64,000 nt of DNA from Methylocystis sp. (GTDB taxonomy: Bacteria; Pseudomonadota; Alphaproteobacteria; Rhizobiales; Beijerinckiaceae). The stretch lies in the NCBI GenBank assembly GCA_002929055.1, contig PERY01000016.1, forward strand, positions 1 to 64,000, in the 5' to 3' direction. How positions within the stretch are numbered: position 1 is the first letter of the stretch; the number at the start of each line of letters is the position of its first letter. Position numbers and translations under genes: made by a program. Below the pieces are notes generated by a model. It searched no databases and was not told the origin of the DNA. It saw only the letters and a program-made list of their open reading frames with translations. Shown here piece after piece: positions 10,520 to 19,119 of the stretch.

Positions 10520-10657
10520 GCATCGGCGGAACTCACGCCTGAGCGTTTGCGCGCATCGGGTGTAACAGTTCCTCCAGAATTGTTGGAAAGCAGCGCAAAT
10601 TGTTCGTGAAACGCGGCGAGAAAGCGCGTTTTCATGCCGATTTTACCCGTATTGGAC

Positions 10658-10673
10658 TGGTCCGGTTATTGCG
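10658..10673 (+). promoter_or_regulatory. Candidate sigma54 (RpoN) -24/-12 promoter
   Basis: TGGTCCGGTTATTGCG: GG-N10-GC spacing, TGG..CG and TTGC elements; 62 nt upstream of ATG at 10736. Confidence 0.55.
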
Positions 10674-10735
10674 GTGGATGGGGAGTTCCCACCAACGGCC
10701 GATGTGTTCGCGCCTGTTATTCAAGGAGTGGAGCT

Positions 10736-11644
10736 ATGGCCAACGTCACTTTTTCATCCCCCGTGCTGGCGCGCGACGTCACGGTTTATGCGGTCGCCGG
10801 CGATCGCGGAACGCTGCTGGCGGTCGCCAAGGCGCACAAGATTCCGTTGCCTTTCGACTGCCAGGATGGCGAGTGCGGCTCGTGCATCGTCGAGATCAAG
10901 CACCTCAGCCCCGATGTGAAATACGCCATCGCCCTCACCGAGAAGGAGAAGGAACTGCTGAAGCAGCTTGGCAAGATCACAAAGGCGGAAATCGAGAACG
11001 CGGAAGTCAACGACATGCCGCCGCGCTATAGGCTGGCGTGCCAGTATTTCGTTCGCAACGAGGACATCGTCGTCAGCTTCGAAGGCGACCAGACGCTGCC
11101 CGTCAAAGGCCCCCACATCACGCACGCCGCCAGCCGCTTCAAGGGCGGCACCGAGATCGGCTCGATCGACGAATTCCTCGGTTACGCCGTGAAGCTCGAG
11201 GAGGACGCGGCGCTCCATTACGACGAACTGGGCGCGGCGATGGACGGCTGCGGCAACCAAAGGGTCGCGACCCTGTTTCGTCAGCTCGCAGCCTTCTCGC
11301 GCCGGCACCTCGCCGAGGCGCGGTCGCGCGCAGGCTCTCTCGACGTCGACACTAAAATCCCGCCGGATTACGTCTGGCCCAATCATGTCACGCCGGAGCG
11401 CGCTTCGATCTGGGCGGCCGATCCTTCGCTGTCGCGGCTCGATGCATTGAAAGCCGCGCTGCAGGGCGAGCGGCGGGGCCATGAATTTTACTGCGCGGTC
11501 GCGGCGATGAGCAAATCTCCCGAGGTCGCGGCCATGGCGAAGGAGTTCGTCAAGGAAGAAGCCGATCACGTCAAGGTTCTCGAAGCCTGGATAACGCACG
11601 AAGAATGGGACGTGAAGAATGCGTCGGCGCCGGCCGGCGCCTGA
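10736..11644 (+). CDS. Shethna FeSII-type [2Fe-2S] ferredoxin fused to a C-terminal ferritin-like/rubrerythrin-like domain
   Basis: N-terminus MANVTFSSPVLARDVTVYAVAGDRGTLLAVAKAHKIPLPFDCQDGECGSCIVEIKHL...LTEKEKELLKQLGKITKAEIENAEVNDMPPRYRLACQ (CX4CX2CX51C, as in A. vinelandii FeSII); C-terminal half collinear with the ferritin-like gene at 11682. Confidence 0.85.
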   Translation: MANVTFSSPVLARDVTVYAVAGDRGTLLAVAKAHKIPLPFDCQDGECGSCIVEIKHLSPDVKYAIALTEKEKELLKQLGKITKAEIENAEVNDMPPRYRLACQYFVRNEDIVVSFEGDQTLPVKGPHITHAASRFKGGTEIGSIDEFLGYAVKLEEDAALHYDELGAAMDGCGNQRVATLFRQLAAFSRRHLAEARSRAGSLDVDTKIPPDYVWPNHVTPERASIWAADPSLSRLDALKAALQGERRGHEFYCAVAAMSKSPEVAAMAKEFVKEEADHVKVLEAWITHEEWDVKNASAPAGA

Positions 11645-11681
11645 GCATCCGCGGGCCGAAATACAACCGCAGGGGAGCAGC

Positions 11682-12149
11682 ATGGAGTCCGTCGAGGAAT
11701 TTCTCGCCTATGCGATAAAGCTCGAACAGGAGGCGGCTTCTCGTTTCGGGCAATTGGCGGATGCGATGGAAGCGTCCGGCAATCGCGAGGTGGGCAAGCT
11801 GTTCCAGCGTCTCGCGCATGCGTCGAGGCTGCATCTGGCTGAGGCGCGGGCGCGCTCCGGCTTTCGCGAAATTCCGGAGATGAAGCCGGCGGACTATGTG
11901 TGGCCAGATCTCGAGAGCCCCGAGGCGGCCGCCATTTGGGGAACCGACCCGCTCATCGGGCGCGAACAGGCGCTGGAGATCGCCCTGGAGGCGGAGACGG
12001 CGGGCCTCGACTACTACCAGAGCGTTCTCGACGCCACGCACGATCCCGACATCAAGGTGCTTGCGAAGCAATTCATCGAAGAAGAAACGGGTCACGTGAC
12101 GGCGCTGCAAAAATCCATTGCGGCGCTGAGGTCGAAACAGTCGGGCTGA
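11682..12149 (+). CDS. Ferritin-like domain protein, paralogue of the C-terminal domain of the preceding gene
   Basis: MESVEEFLAYAIKLEQEAASRFGQLADAMEASGNREVGKLFQRLA...PADYVWPDLESPEAAAIWG...EEETGHVTALQK; aligns throughout with residues ~140-290 of the fusion. Confidence 0.85.
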   Translation: MESVEEFLAYAIKLEQEAASRFGQLADAMEASGNREVGKLFQRLAHASRLHLAEARARSGFREIPEMKPADYVWPDLESPEAAAIWGTDPLIGREQALEIALEAETAGLDYYQSVLDATHDPDIKVLAKQFIEEETGHVTALQKSIAALRSKQSG

Positions 12150-12155
12150 CGCCGT

Positions 12156-12755
12156 TTAGCGCGTCGCTTCCCGATGAAGCGCGGCGCGCACAGCCTCTGC
12201 GAACGAGTGGCCATGCACGGCGTCCTGCGCAAATCTGATCCGCAGCGCGCGCGGCAGCTCCAGTTGCACGCCGGCGCCGCGTCGCCCCTTGTTGCAGATG
12301 TTCGCGGGATCGCGGCCGGCGAGCGGATGCCCGTCGCCAACCGTCTTGGCGCGAAAGCCGCCAGCGAGCAGCTCCGCGCAAATGGCGTCGCGCAATGCGC
12401 CATGCAATCCTCCGACCCAGATCGAGGCGTCGTCCGCGCCATTCTTGCGCCCGTGCACGCTGACGACAATCTCGCAGGCCTCGACCAGCGTCATCGCCTT
12501 CGGCTCGTCGAAGCGCGTGGAAGTGATGTGCAGGCCGTCGCCTCTTGCGCGCCTGCTCAGGCTTTCGAAGACATAGAGCGAGTGAGTTTCGCGCGCGATT
12601 GCCATCGCCGCCTCGGAGGAGCCGGGTTCGATCCAGCCGCCATGCGGCGCGACGACGGCGAAGGGTGAAGATCGCTCAGCGACGTGAATACGATAGTGCA
12701 CGCCTTCTATTTCGCGCGCGGCGAGCGCCGCGAAGCTGTCGTATTGGTCGACCAT
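12156..12755 (-). CDS. Poly-gamma-glutamate hydrolase family protein (DUF867-like)
   Basis: VVAPHGGWIEPGSSEAAMAIA, VEACEIVVSVHGRKN, ICNKGRRGAGVQLELPRALR. Confidence 0.8.
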   Translation of the reverse strand: MVDQYDSFAALAAREIEGVHYRIHVAERSSPFAVVAPHGGWIEPGSSEAAMAIARETHSLYVFESLSRRARGDGLHITSTRFDEPKAMTLVEACEIVVSVHGRKNGADDASIWVGGLHGALRDAICAELLAGGFRAKTVGDGHPLAGRDPANICNKGRRGAGVQLELPRALRIRFAQDAVHGHSFAEAVRAALHREATR

Positions 12756-12802
12756 GCGGGTGAGATTAACGCGCCAGCAAGGAGACTGGCATGCGACGCT
12801 CT

Positions 12803-13375
12803 TCAAATAGGCGCAAGCGCGCTGCGCCGCCTTAGGGCGTAGGCCACGATGGCCGCATGGATCACGATAGCAACGAAGAGGGCAATCGCCTGAAACGCGC
12901 GGCCGCCGGCGCCGAGCGCATCGAAGCGCATGATCGCGTAGCCGCCCAACGGCAGAAAGATCGCGACCGCCGTGCCAAGGCCCGGATTGTAGCGGCGGAA
13001 GATGATCGCGTGGACGATGTGGACGACTGCGTTCACCACGGCGAGATAGACCGCGATGAGCCCCAGCCCCGGCGCGACATAGGCGGAGAGATAGCAGGCG
13101 AGGAGGATCACGCCCCAGACGCCGAAGATGTTGATGACGAAGACCGCGGCCGGCGTCAGCACTTCGCGGCCCTTGCCGAGCGTGAGATTGAAAAAGAGGC
13201 GGAATCGGTCGGCGTCGTGCTCTTCATACTGGTGGATCATGTAGATCGGCAGGAAGAGATAGGTGAGCCTGAGCGTCTCCGGCCAGTGCGGCGCGATGAG
13301 CGGAAACAGCCCAAGGAGAGCCAGGGCCGACAGAAAGCCGCCATAGACCCAGTTTCGCATCAGCCGATCCAGCAT
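12803..13375 (-). CDS. HXXEE domain membrane protein
   Basis: IYMIHQYEEHDADRF (HxxEE) and multiple TM segments. Confidence 0.8.
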   Translation of the reverse strand: MLDRLMRNWVYGGFLSALALLGLFPLIAPHWPETLRLTYLFLPIYMIHQYEEHDADRFRLFFNLTLGKGREVLTPAAVFVINIFGVWGVILLACYLSAYVAPGLGLIAVYLAVVNAVVHIVHAIIFRRYNPGLGTAVAIFLPLGGYAIMRFDALGAGGRAFQAIALFVAIVIHAAIVAYALRRRSALAPI

Positions 13376-13502
13376 GGCTTTCCCCTCCAGCAAAGGCCCA
13401 GCTTAGCTGGAAAAGAAGGCCTTGCCAGAGCGCTGTCGGGCTTCTTCGCCTAAAAAGCGAGAGGGCGGGCGCGAAAACTGGCCGGCGATTGTCTGATTTT
13501 GG

Positions 13503-13533
13503 TTGGACGCGGCCCAGTTTTGAATTATTCTAA
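13503..13533 (+). promoter_or_regulatory. Candidate promoter (TTGGAC-N17-TATTCT) overlapped by Irr/ICE-like palindrome TTTGAATTATTCTAA
   Basis: 13519-13533 matches 14/15 of the Irr motif TTAGAAYNRTTCTAA recalled from alphaproteobacterial iron regulon work; overlaps the -10. Confidence 0.5.
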
Positions 13534-13596
13534 GAAAGCGTCGCCGGAGCCCCATGCAGACTCCGCGCTCCGTCAATTTTCTCCTTGGAGGCAATA

Positions 13597-14016
13597 ATGG
13601 CATCGCTCAAGGGCAGCAAGACCGAAGAGAACCTGAAAGCCGCCTTCGCCGGCGAATCGCAGGCGAACCGTCGCTATCTCTATTTCGCTCAGAAGGCCGA
13701 CGTCGAAGGCTACAACGACGTCGCCAGCGTGTTCCGCTCCACCGCGGAAGGCGAGACGGGCCACGCCCACGGCCACCTCGAGTTCCTCGAGAGCGTCGGC
13801 GATCCGGCCACTGGCCTGCCGATCGGCAAGACCTCGGACAATTTGAAGGCCGCCGTCGCCGGCGAGACCCATGAATACACCGACATGTATCCGGGCATGG
13901 CGCGCTCGGCTCGCGAAGAAGGCTTCGACGAGATTGGCGACTGGTTCGAGACGCTCGCCAAGGCTGAGCGTTCGCACGCCGGCCGCTTCCAGAAAGCGCT
14001 CGACGAGCTGAAGTAA
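13597..14016 (+). CDS. Rubrerythrin family protein lacking a rubredoxin domain
   Basis: [64 protein letters not shown]; two ExxH-type repeats; no CxxC. Confidence 0.93.
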   Translation: MASLKGSKTEENLKAAFAGESQANRRYLYFAQKADVEGYNDVASVFRSTAEGETGHAHGHLEFLESVGDPATGLPIGKTSDNLKAAVAGETHEYTDMYPGMARSAREEGFDEIGDWFETLAKAERSHAGRFQKALDELK

Positions 14017-14137
14017 GTTCGTTTCTATTCCCTCTTCCCGCAAGCGTCGAAAGACGCCCGTTTCGGACGGGCTGTGTGGGGGGAGGGTAAGGGGCCGGGG
14101 CTAGCCCCCAGTTCCCTCGCTGGCCCCTCGGCCACAG

Positions 14138-14162
14138 CCTCTCCCCGTTCTTCGGGGGGAGG
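14138..14162. repeat. GC-rich hairpin CCTCTCCCCG..CGGGGGGAGG
   Basis: Inverted repeat of the CTCCCC/GGGGAG intergenic hairpin type. Confidence 0.5.
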
Positions 14163-14194
14163 CGGCGGGCCGCAAGCCGCATAGCAGGACGATC

Positions 14195-15538
14195 ATGAGA
14201 GAAGGCAGTCTCGAGGCGCCCACCCGGCATCCGCTGGATTGGGAAAATCCCGACTTTTACGACGACGCGAAACTCGACGCGGAAATGCGCCGCGTCCTCG
14301 ACATCTGTCACGGCTGCCGCCGCTGCTTCAATCTCTGCGACAGCTTTCCGAGGCTCTTCGACCTCGTCGACGAGTCGAAGACGGGCGAACTCGACTCGGT
14401 GGACAGCAAGGATTTCAAGCCCGTCGTCGACGCCTGCACGCTTTGCGACATGTGCTTCCTGACCAAGTGCCCCTACGTCCCGCCGCACGAATTCAACCTC
14501 GATTTCCCGCATCTGATGCTGCGCTATCGCGCCGTCGAGGCGAAGAAGAACGGCGTCGGCGCCGCCGACCGCGCACTGACCGAGACCGACCGTAATGGCA
14601 AATGGGCGACGCTGATCTCGGGCGCCGCCAATTGGGCGACCCGCCGTGGAAGCCCGCTGCGCGGCCTCGAAGAGAAAATAGCCGGCATCGACAGGAACGC
14701 CGAACTGCCGGAATACGCCAACCAGACTCTCACCGCGCGCGCTGCGGCCAAGCCGCCTGCGCGCGACGACGCTGCGCCCGCCAAGGCCCGCAAGGTGGCC
14801 CTCTACGCCACCTGCTACGGCGACTATAACGACACCTCCATCGGCATGGCCGCGCTCGCCGTGCTTGCTAAGAATGGCGTCGAAGCCAAGGTCGTGCATC
14901 CCGCCTGCTGCGGCATGCCGAAGCTCGAACAGGGGTTGATCGGCGAAGTGGCGGACGCCGCACGCAAGGTCGCCGCCGCCTTCGCGCCCTATATCGACGA
15001 AGGCTATGACATCGTCGCGCCGGTTCCCTCCTGCGCGCTGATGCTGAAATTCGAATGGCCGTTGATCCTGCCGAACGACGAGAGCGTGAAGCGCCTCGCC
15101 AAGGCGACGTTCGACCTGTCTGAGTATATCGTCGACATCTCGAAGAAAGAGGGGCTCGCCGACGGCATGACGCCCATCGACGGCGGCGTCGCCTTCCATG
15201 TGTCCTGCCATTCGCGCGCGCAGAACTTCGGCCAGAAGGGCGCGGAACTGCTCAGGCTCATCCCGCAGGCGGATGTCGCGGTGGTCGAGCGCTGCTCGGG
15301 CCATGGCGGCGCCTGGGGCTACAAGAAGGGTAATTTCGAAACCGCGATGAAAGTCGGCAAGCCCGCCATGCGCCAGCTCAATACGGCTGGCAAGAAGCAT
15401 GTCGTCTCGGAGTGCCCGCTCGCCGGCATCCATCTGGAGCAGGGACTCGAACAACTGGGCGGCGAGACGCCCAAGCCCGAGCGCGTCGGCCATCCGATCG
15501 TGTTGATGGCGCGGGCTTATGGAGTTGCGAGCGAATAG
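14195..15538 (+). CDS. GlpC/HdrD-related Fe-S protein: two 4Fe-4S motifs plus CCG-type domains
   Basis: CHGCRRCFNLCDSFP, CTLCDMCFLTKCPYVPP, HPACCGMPKLEQG, ERCSGHGGAWGYKK. Confidence 0.88.
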   Translation: MREGSLEAPTRHPLDWENPDFYDDAKLDAEMRRVLDICHGCRRCFNLCDSFPRLFDLVDESKTGELDSVDSKDFKPVVDACTLCDMCFLTKCPYVPPHEFNLDFPHLMLRYRAVEAKKNGVGAADRALTETDRNGKWATLISGAANWATRRGSPLRGLEEKIAGIDRNAELPEYANQTLTARAAAKPPARDDAAPAKARKVALYATCYGDYNDTSIGMAALAVLAKNGVEAKVVHPACCGMPKLEQGLIGEVADAARKVAAAFAPYIDEGYDIVAPVPSCALMLKFEWPLILPNDESVKRLAKATFDLSEYIVDISKKEGLADGMTPIDGGVAFHVSCHSRAQNFGQKGAELLRLIPQADVAVVERCSGHGGAWGYKKGNFETAMKVGKPAMRQLNTAGKKHVVSECPLAGIHLEQGLEQLGGETPKPERVGHPIVLMARAYGVASE

Positions 15539-15587
15539 GGCGGAGCCTCGTTCGCGCCCTCAGACTGTTTTACGGAGCAGCAAGAAG

Positions 15588-16178
15588 ATGACGAACCGTC
15601 ACGAACTCACCAGAGCCGACATTCTCCCCTGGGCGGAATACGCCAAGGGTCGGGCCGAGCACCGCAAGCGCATCACCGCGATCAAGCGCAACCGCCGCGT
15701 CGAGGTCGGTCCCTTCGTGACCTTCTATTTCGAGAGCTTCGACACGATGTGGCTGCAGGTGCAGGAGATGCTCCACATCGAGCGTGGCGGCGACGCGCAG
15801 GTGCCCGAGGAGCTCGCCGCCTATAATCCGCTGATCCCGAAGGGTCGCGAACTTGTGGCGACTTTCATGATCGAGATCGACGATCCGTTGCGCCGCGCGC
15901 GGGTGCTGGCCGGTTTGGGCGGCATCGAGGAGACCGCATTCATCGAGGTCGCCGGCGAGCGCGTGCCGGCCGTCGCCGAGACCGACCAGGACCGCACCAC
16001 CGCCGAGGGCAAGGCGAGCAGCGTGCAATTCGTGCACTTCACCTTCACCGACGCGCAGGTCGCAGCCTTCAAGGAACCGAACGCCCGGGTGATCCTCGGC
16101 TTCGCGCATCCGAACTACAGCCACATGGCCGTGCTTGGAGAGGCGACGCGGGCCGCGCTGGCGGGGGACTTCGCGTAA
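15588..16178 (+). CDS. DUF3501 family protein
   Basis: ELTRADILPWAEYAKGRAEHRKRITAIKRNRRVEVGPFVTFYFESFDTMWLQVQEMLHIE; follows rubrerythrin and Fe-S gene. Confidence 0.85.
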   Translation: MTNRHELTRADILPWAEYAKGRAEHRKRITAIKRNRRVEVGPFVTFYFESFDTMWLQVQEMLHIERGGDAQVPEELAAYNPLIPKGRELVATFMIEIDDPLRRARVLAGLGGIEETAFIEVAGERVPAVAETDQDRTTAEGKASSVQFVHFTFTDAQVAAFKEPNARVILGFAHPNYSHMAVLGEATRAALAGDFA

Positions 16179-16183
16179 GTTGC

Positions 16184-17215
16184 TCAGTCCTTGTTCGGCT
16201 TGTATTTGAACGAGGCGCAGATGATCCCGTGGTCATTTGTGCCCGTTTCCTTGTGGTCCTCGAAATTGAGATGATCATTGTTGACGGTCATGCCGTTGAA
16301 CATCCACAGACGCCGTTTGCTGTGATCGTAGAACTCTTCGCTGACGAGGATATGGTCCAGCGATTCCATGATGTCCTGATGGACGTGCGTGTAATAGACG
16401 TCCCGGGTGTTGCGGTATTCCTGCAGGGTCTGCGCCGTGTAGAGACTGTTGTCGCCGCCGCCCTTTGAATCCCCGACGAGATAGCGAGGCTGCTCTGTGA
16501 GTATGTTGACAGTGTTGCTGTGCTGACTGTCATTGATGTCGCCAAGAACGATCACCGGGGTTCGCGTGCCCTTCATCTGCTCGGTAAGCATGAAGCGCAA
16601 AGCCGCAGCCTCTGCCGTGCGACGCACGGTCGAGATCGCCGAGCCCAATGAATCAGCGTGCTTCTTGTACGTCTCCTCATCGGCCTTGAACCATGCTTCG
16701 CGAAAAACCTTCGTCGGCCCCTTGGACTTGAAGTGGCAGACATAGACGTGAATTTCGCTGTGGTCTTCTCGCGGTTTGATCGTGAAATTCAGGACTGGCC
16801 TCGAGAAGCTCTCGATGGCGACGGCGATCAAGGGCGTCTGCGGGTCGTCGCCCGAACTCTTCAGAACGAACTTGTCCGGGAAGCGCGTGATCCATTGCGG
16901 CTGCCCGAGAAGCAGTCCCTTCTTCACGATCGCGGCGCTCGAAATACGCAAGCCTGCGCCCACGTCGGGCGTCACCAGCTCATATTCGGCAGAAAGCCCC
17001 GATGTCTCCAGAGCGCGCGTCAGCGCATTCTTGTGCCAAAGCTCCTGAAAGCCGAAAACGTCCGGTCTCAGCAGCTCGATGTTATGAGCTACCCATTTGA
17101 TTTTCTTTTCATACTCGTCTTGGGACCAGCCGTCCTTATCGGTATAGATCGGAAGTCCGGGCTCATTCAGATTATAGAGATTGAAAGTGCCGATTTTCAA
17201 TTGCTTCAAATTCAT
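16184..17215 (-). CDS. Endonuclease/exonuclease/phosphatase (EEP) family protein
   Basis: IGTFNLYNL, DVFGFQELW, VIVLGDINDSQHSNT, ESLDHILVSEEF; visibly AT-richer than neighbours. Confidence 0.85.
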   Translation of the reverse strand: MNLKQLKIGTFNLYNLNEPGLPIYTDKDGWSQDEYEKKIKWVAHNIELLRPDVFGFQELWHKNALTRALETSGLSAEYELVTPDVGAGLRISSAAIVKKGLLLGQPQWITRFPDKFVLKSSGDDPQTPLIAVAIESFSRPVLNFTIKPREDHSEIHVYVCHFKSKGPTKVFREAWFKADEETYKKHADSLGSAISTVRRTAEAAALRFMLTEQMKGTRTPVIVLGDINDSQHSNTVNILTEQPRYLVGDSKGGGDNSLYTAQTLQEYRNTRDVYYTHVHQDIMESLDHILVSEEFYDHSKRRLWMFNGMTVNNDHLNFEDHKETGTNDHGIICASFKYKPNKD

Positions 17216-17385
17216 TTCGTTCTCCAATAACGGCAACTCAAATAAAATGGGGCAGGCGATAATGGCGGCATCATACTATTCGAGGCCGCCCGCTAGCAAA
17301 GCCCCCTAGATTCGGGCGACGGAAGCCCGTAAATCCCATTCGGGCTACGCCATGAACTTATCGGGCGTCAGCCATGTGACAAGCC

Positions 17386-18993
17386 TTGAACAATGAGCAG
17401 CTGTTGAACACCCCCACCACCGGCGACCCCGTCTCGCGGCGCCGCACTTTCGCGATCATCTCGCACCCGGACGCGGGTAAAACGACGCTCACCGAGAAGC
17501 TGCTGCTCTTCGGCGGCGCGATCCAGCTCGCCGGCGCGGTGAAGGCCAAGCGCAACGCGCAGCAGACGCGCTCGGACTGGATGAGCATCGAGCGCGAGCG
17601 CGGCATTTCGGTCGTCACTTCGGTGATGACCTTTGAATATGCCGACTGCGTTTTCAACCTGCTCGACACGCCGGGCCACGAGGACTTCTCCGAAGACACT
17701 TATCGCACGCTGTCGGCCGTCGACGCGGCGGTGATGGTGATCGACGCGGCCAAGGGCATCGAGGCGCGCACGCGCAAGCTCTTCGAGGTCTGCCGCCTGC
17801 GCGACATTCCGATCGTCACCTTCGTCAACAAGCTCGACCGAGACGGGCGCGATCCCTTCGAGCTTCTGGACGAAATCGAGAAGACTCTGGCGCTCGACAC
17901 GACGCCGATCACCTGGCCCATCGGCGGCGGCAAGAGTTTCGCGGGCACCTATCGCTTCGCCACGAAAACCATCCGCAAGATCGACAAGGACGACGAAGTC
18001 ACGCAGACGTCGGGCCTCGACGATCCGGTCTTCGACACGCTCCTGCCGCCGGGCGCCGCCGAGGGCTGGCGCGAGGAAGCCATGCTGGCGGCGGAGGGCA
18101 GCAAGCCCTTCGATCTCGAGGCCTTCCGCGAAGGGCACCTCACGCCCGTCTTCTTTGGCAGCGCGCTGCGCAATTTCGGCGTGCGAGATCTCATCGACGC
18201 GATGGCCGAATATGCGCCCAGCCCGCGCGCGCAGGAGGCCGACAAGCGCGTGGTGGAGGCGAGCGAGCCGAAGATGACCGGTTTCGTCTTCAAGATTCAG
18301 GCGAATATGGACCCGAACCACCGCGACCGCATCGCCTTCATGCGCGTGTGCTCGGGCAAGCTCACGCGCGGCATGAAGGCGAAGCTCGCGCGCACCGGCA
18401 AGAACATCCCGCTCAACGCGCCGCAGTTCTTCTTCGCGCGTGATCGCTCGATCGCCGACGAGGCTTTCGCCGGCGATGTGGTGGGCCTGCCGAACCACGG
18501 GCAATTGCGCATCGGCGACACGCTCACCGAGGGCGAGGACATACGTTTTCGCGGCGTGCCGAGCTTCGCGCCGGAAATTCTACGCCGCATTCTCATTTCC
18601 GACGCGATGAAGGCCAAGAAACTGAAAGAGGCCTTGCAGCAACTGGCCGAAGAGGGCGTCGTGCAGGTCTTCACGCCCCATGACGGCTCGGGCTCCATCG
18701 TCGGCGTCGTCGGCGCGCTGCAGCTCGACGTGCTGGCGACGCGGCTCGACGCGGAATACGGCCTGCAGACGCGCTACGAGCAGTCGCGCTTCACTATCTG
18801 CCGCTGGATCACCTCGGAGGAGCCGTTGAAGCTGAAGAGCTTCATCGATTCCAATGGCTCCAGCATCGCCGACGATCTCGACGGCGCGCCGGTGTTCATG
18901 AGCTCGTCCGCGTTTCAGCTCAACTACGACGCGGAGCGTAATACGGCGATCAAATTCTCGGATGTGAAGGACTACCAAAAAAGCGCGGCGTAG
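17386..18993 (+). CDS. prfC: Peptide chain release factor 3
   Basis: RRRTFAIISHPDAGKTTLTEKLLLFGGAIQLAGAVKAKR, ERERGISVVTSVMTF, DTPGHEDFSEDTYRTL. Confidence 0.96.
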   Translation: MNNEQLLNTPTTGDPVSRRRTFAIISHPDAGKTTLTEKLLLFGGAIQLAGAVKAKRNAQQTRSDWMSIERERGISVVTSVMTFEYADCVFNLLDTPGHEDFSEDTYRTLSAVDAAVMVIDAAKGIEARTRKLFEVCRLRDIPIVTFVNKLDRDGRDPFELLDEIEKTLALDTTPITWPIGGGKSFAGTYRFATKTIRKIDKDDEVTQTSGLDDPVFDTLLPPGAAEGWREEAMLAAEGSKPFDLEAFREGHLTPVFFGSALRNFGVRDLIDAMAEYAPSPRAQEADKRVVEASEPKMTGFVFKIQANMDPNHRDRIAFMRVCSGKLTRGMKAKLARTGKNIPLNAPQFFFARDRSIADEAFAGDVVGLPNHGQLRIGDTLTEGEDIRFRGVPSFAPEILRRILISDAMKAKKLKEALQQLAEEGVVQVFTPHDGSGSIVGVVGALQLDVLATRLDAEYGLQTRYEQSRFTICRWITSEEPLKLKSFIDSNGSSIADDLDGAPVFMSSSAFQLNYDAERNTAIKFSDVKDYQKSAA

Positions 18994-19003
18994 GCCCTAT
19001 CGC

Positions 19004-19087
19004 CGTCATTGCGAGGAGCTTGACGACGAAGCAACCCAGAGCCCGCTATAGTTGCGTTGGATTGCTTCGCTCGCGCTTGCAATGACG
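19004..19087. repeat. REP-like palindromic intergenic repeat
   Basis: Left arm CGTCATTGCGAGGAGC...GACGAAGCAA; right arm GGATTGCTTCGCTCGCGCTTGCAATGACG, its imperfect reverse complement. Confidence 0.75.
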
Positions 19088-19119
19088 CGGCCATGCTAAG
19101 GTGAGACGCGGAGGCCAAC

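Noticed and set aside
10500-10657. NifA upstream activator site (TGT-N10-ACA) for the FeSII-ferritin gene
   Set aside because: No correctly spaced match was found.
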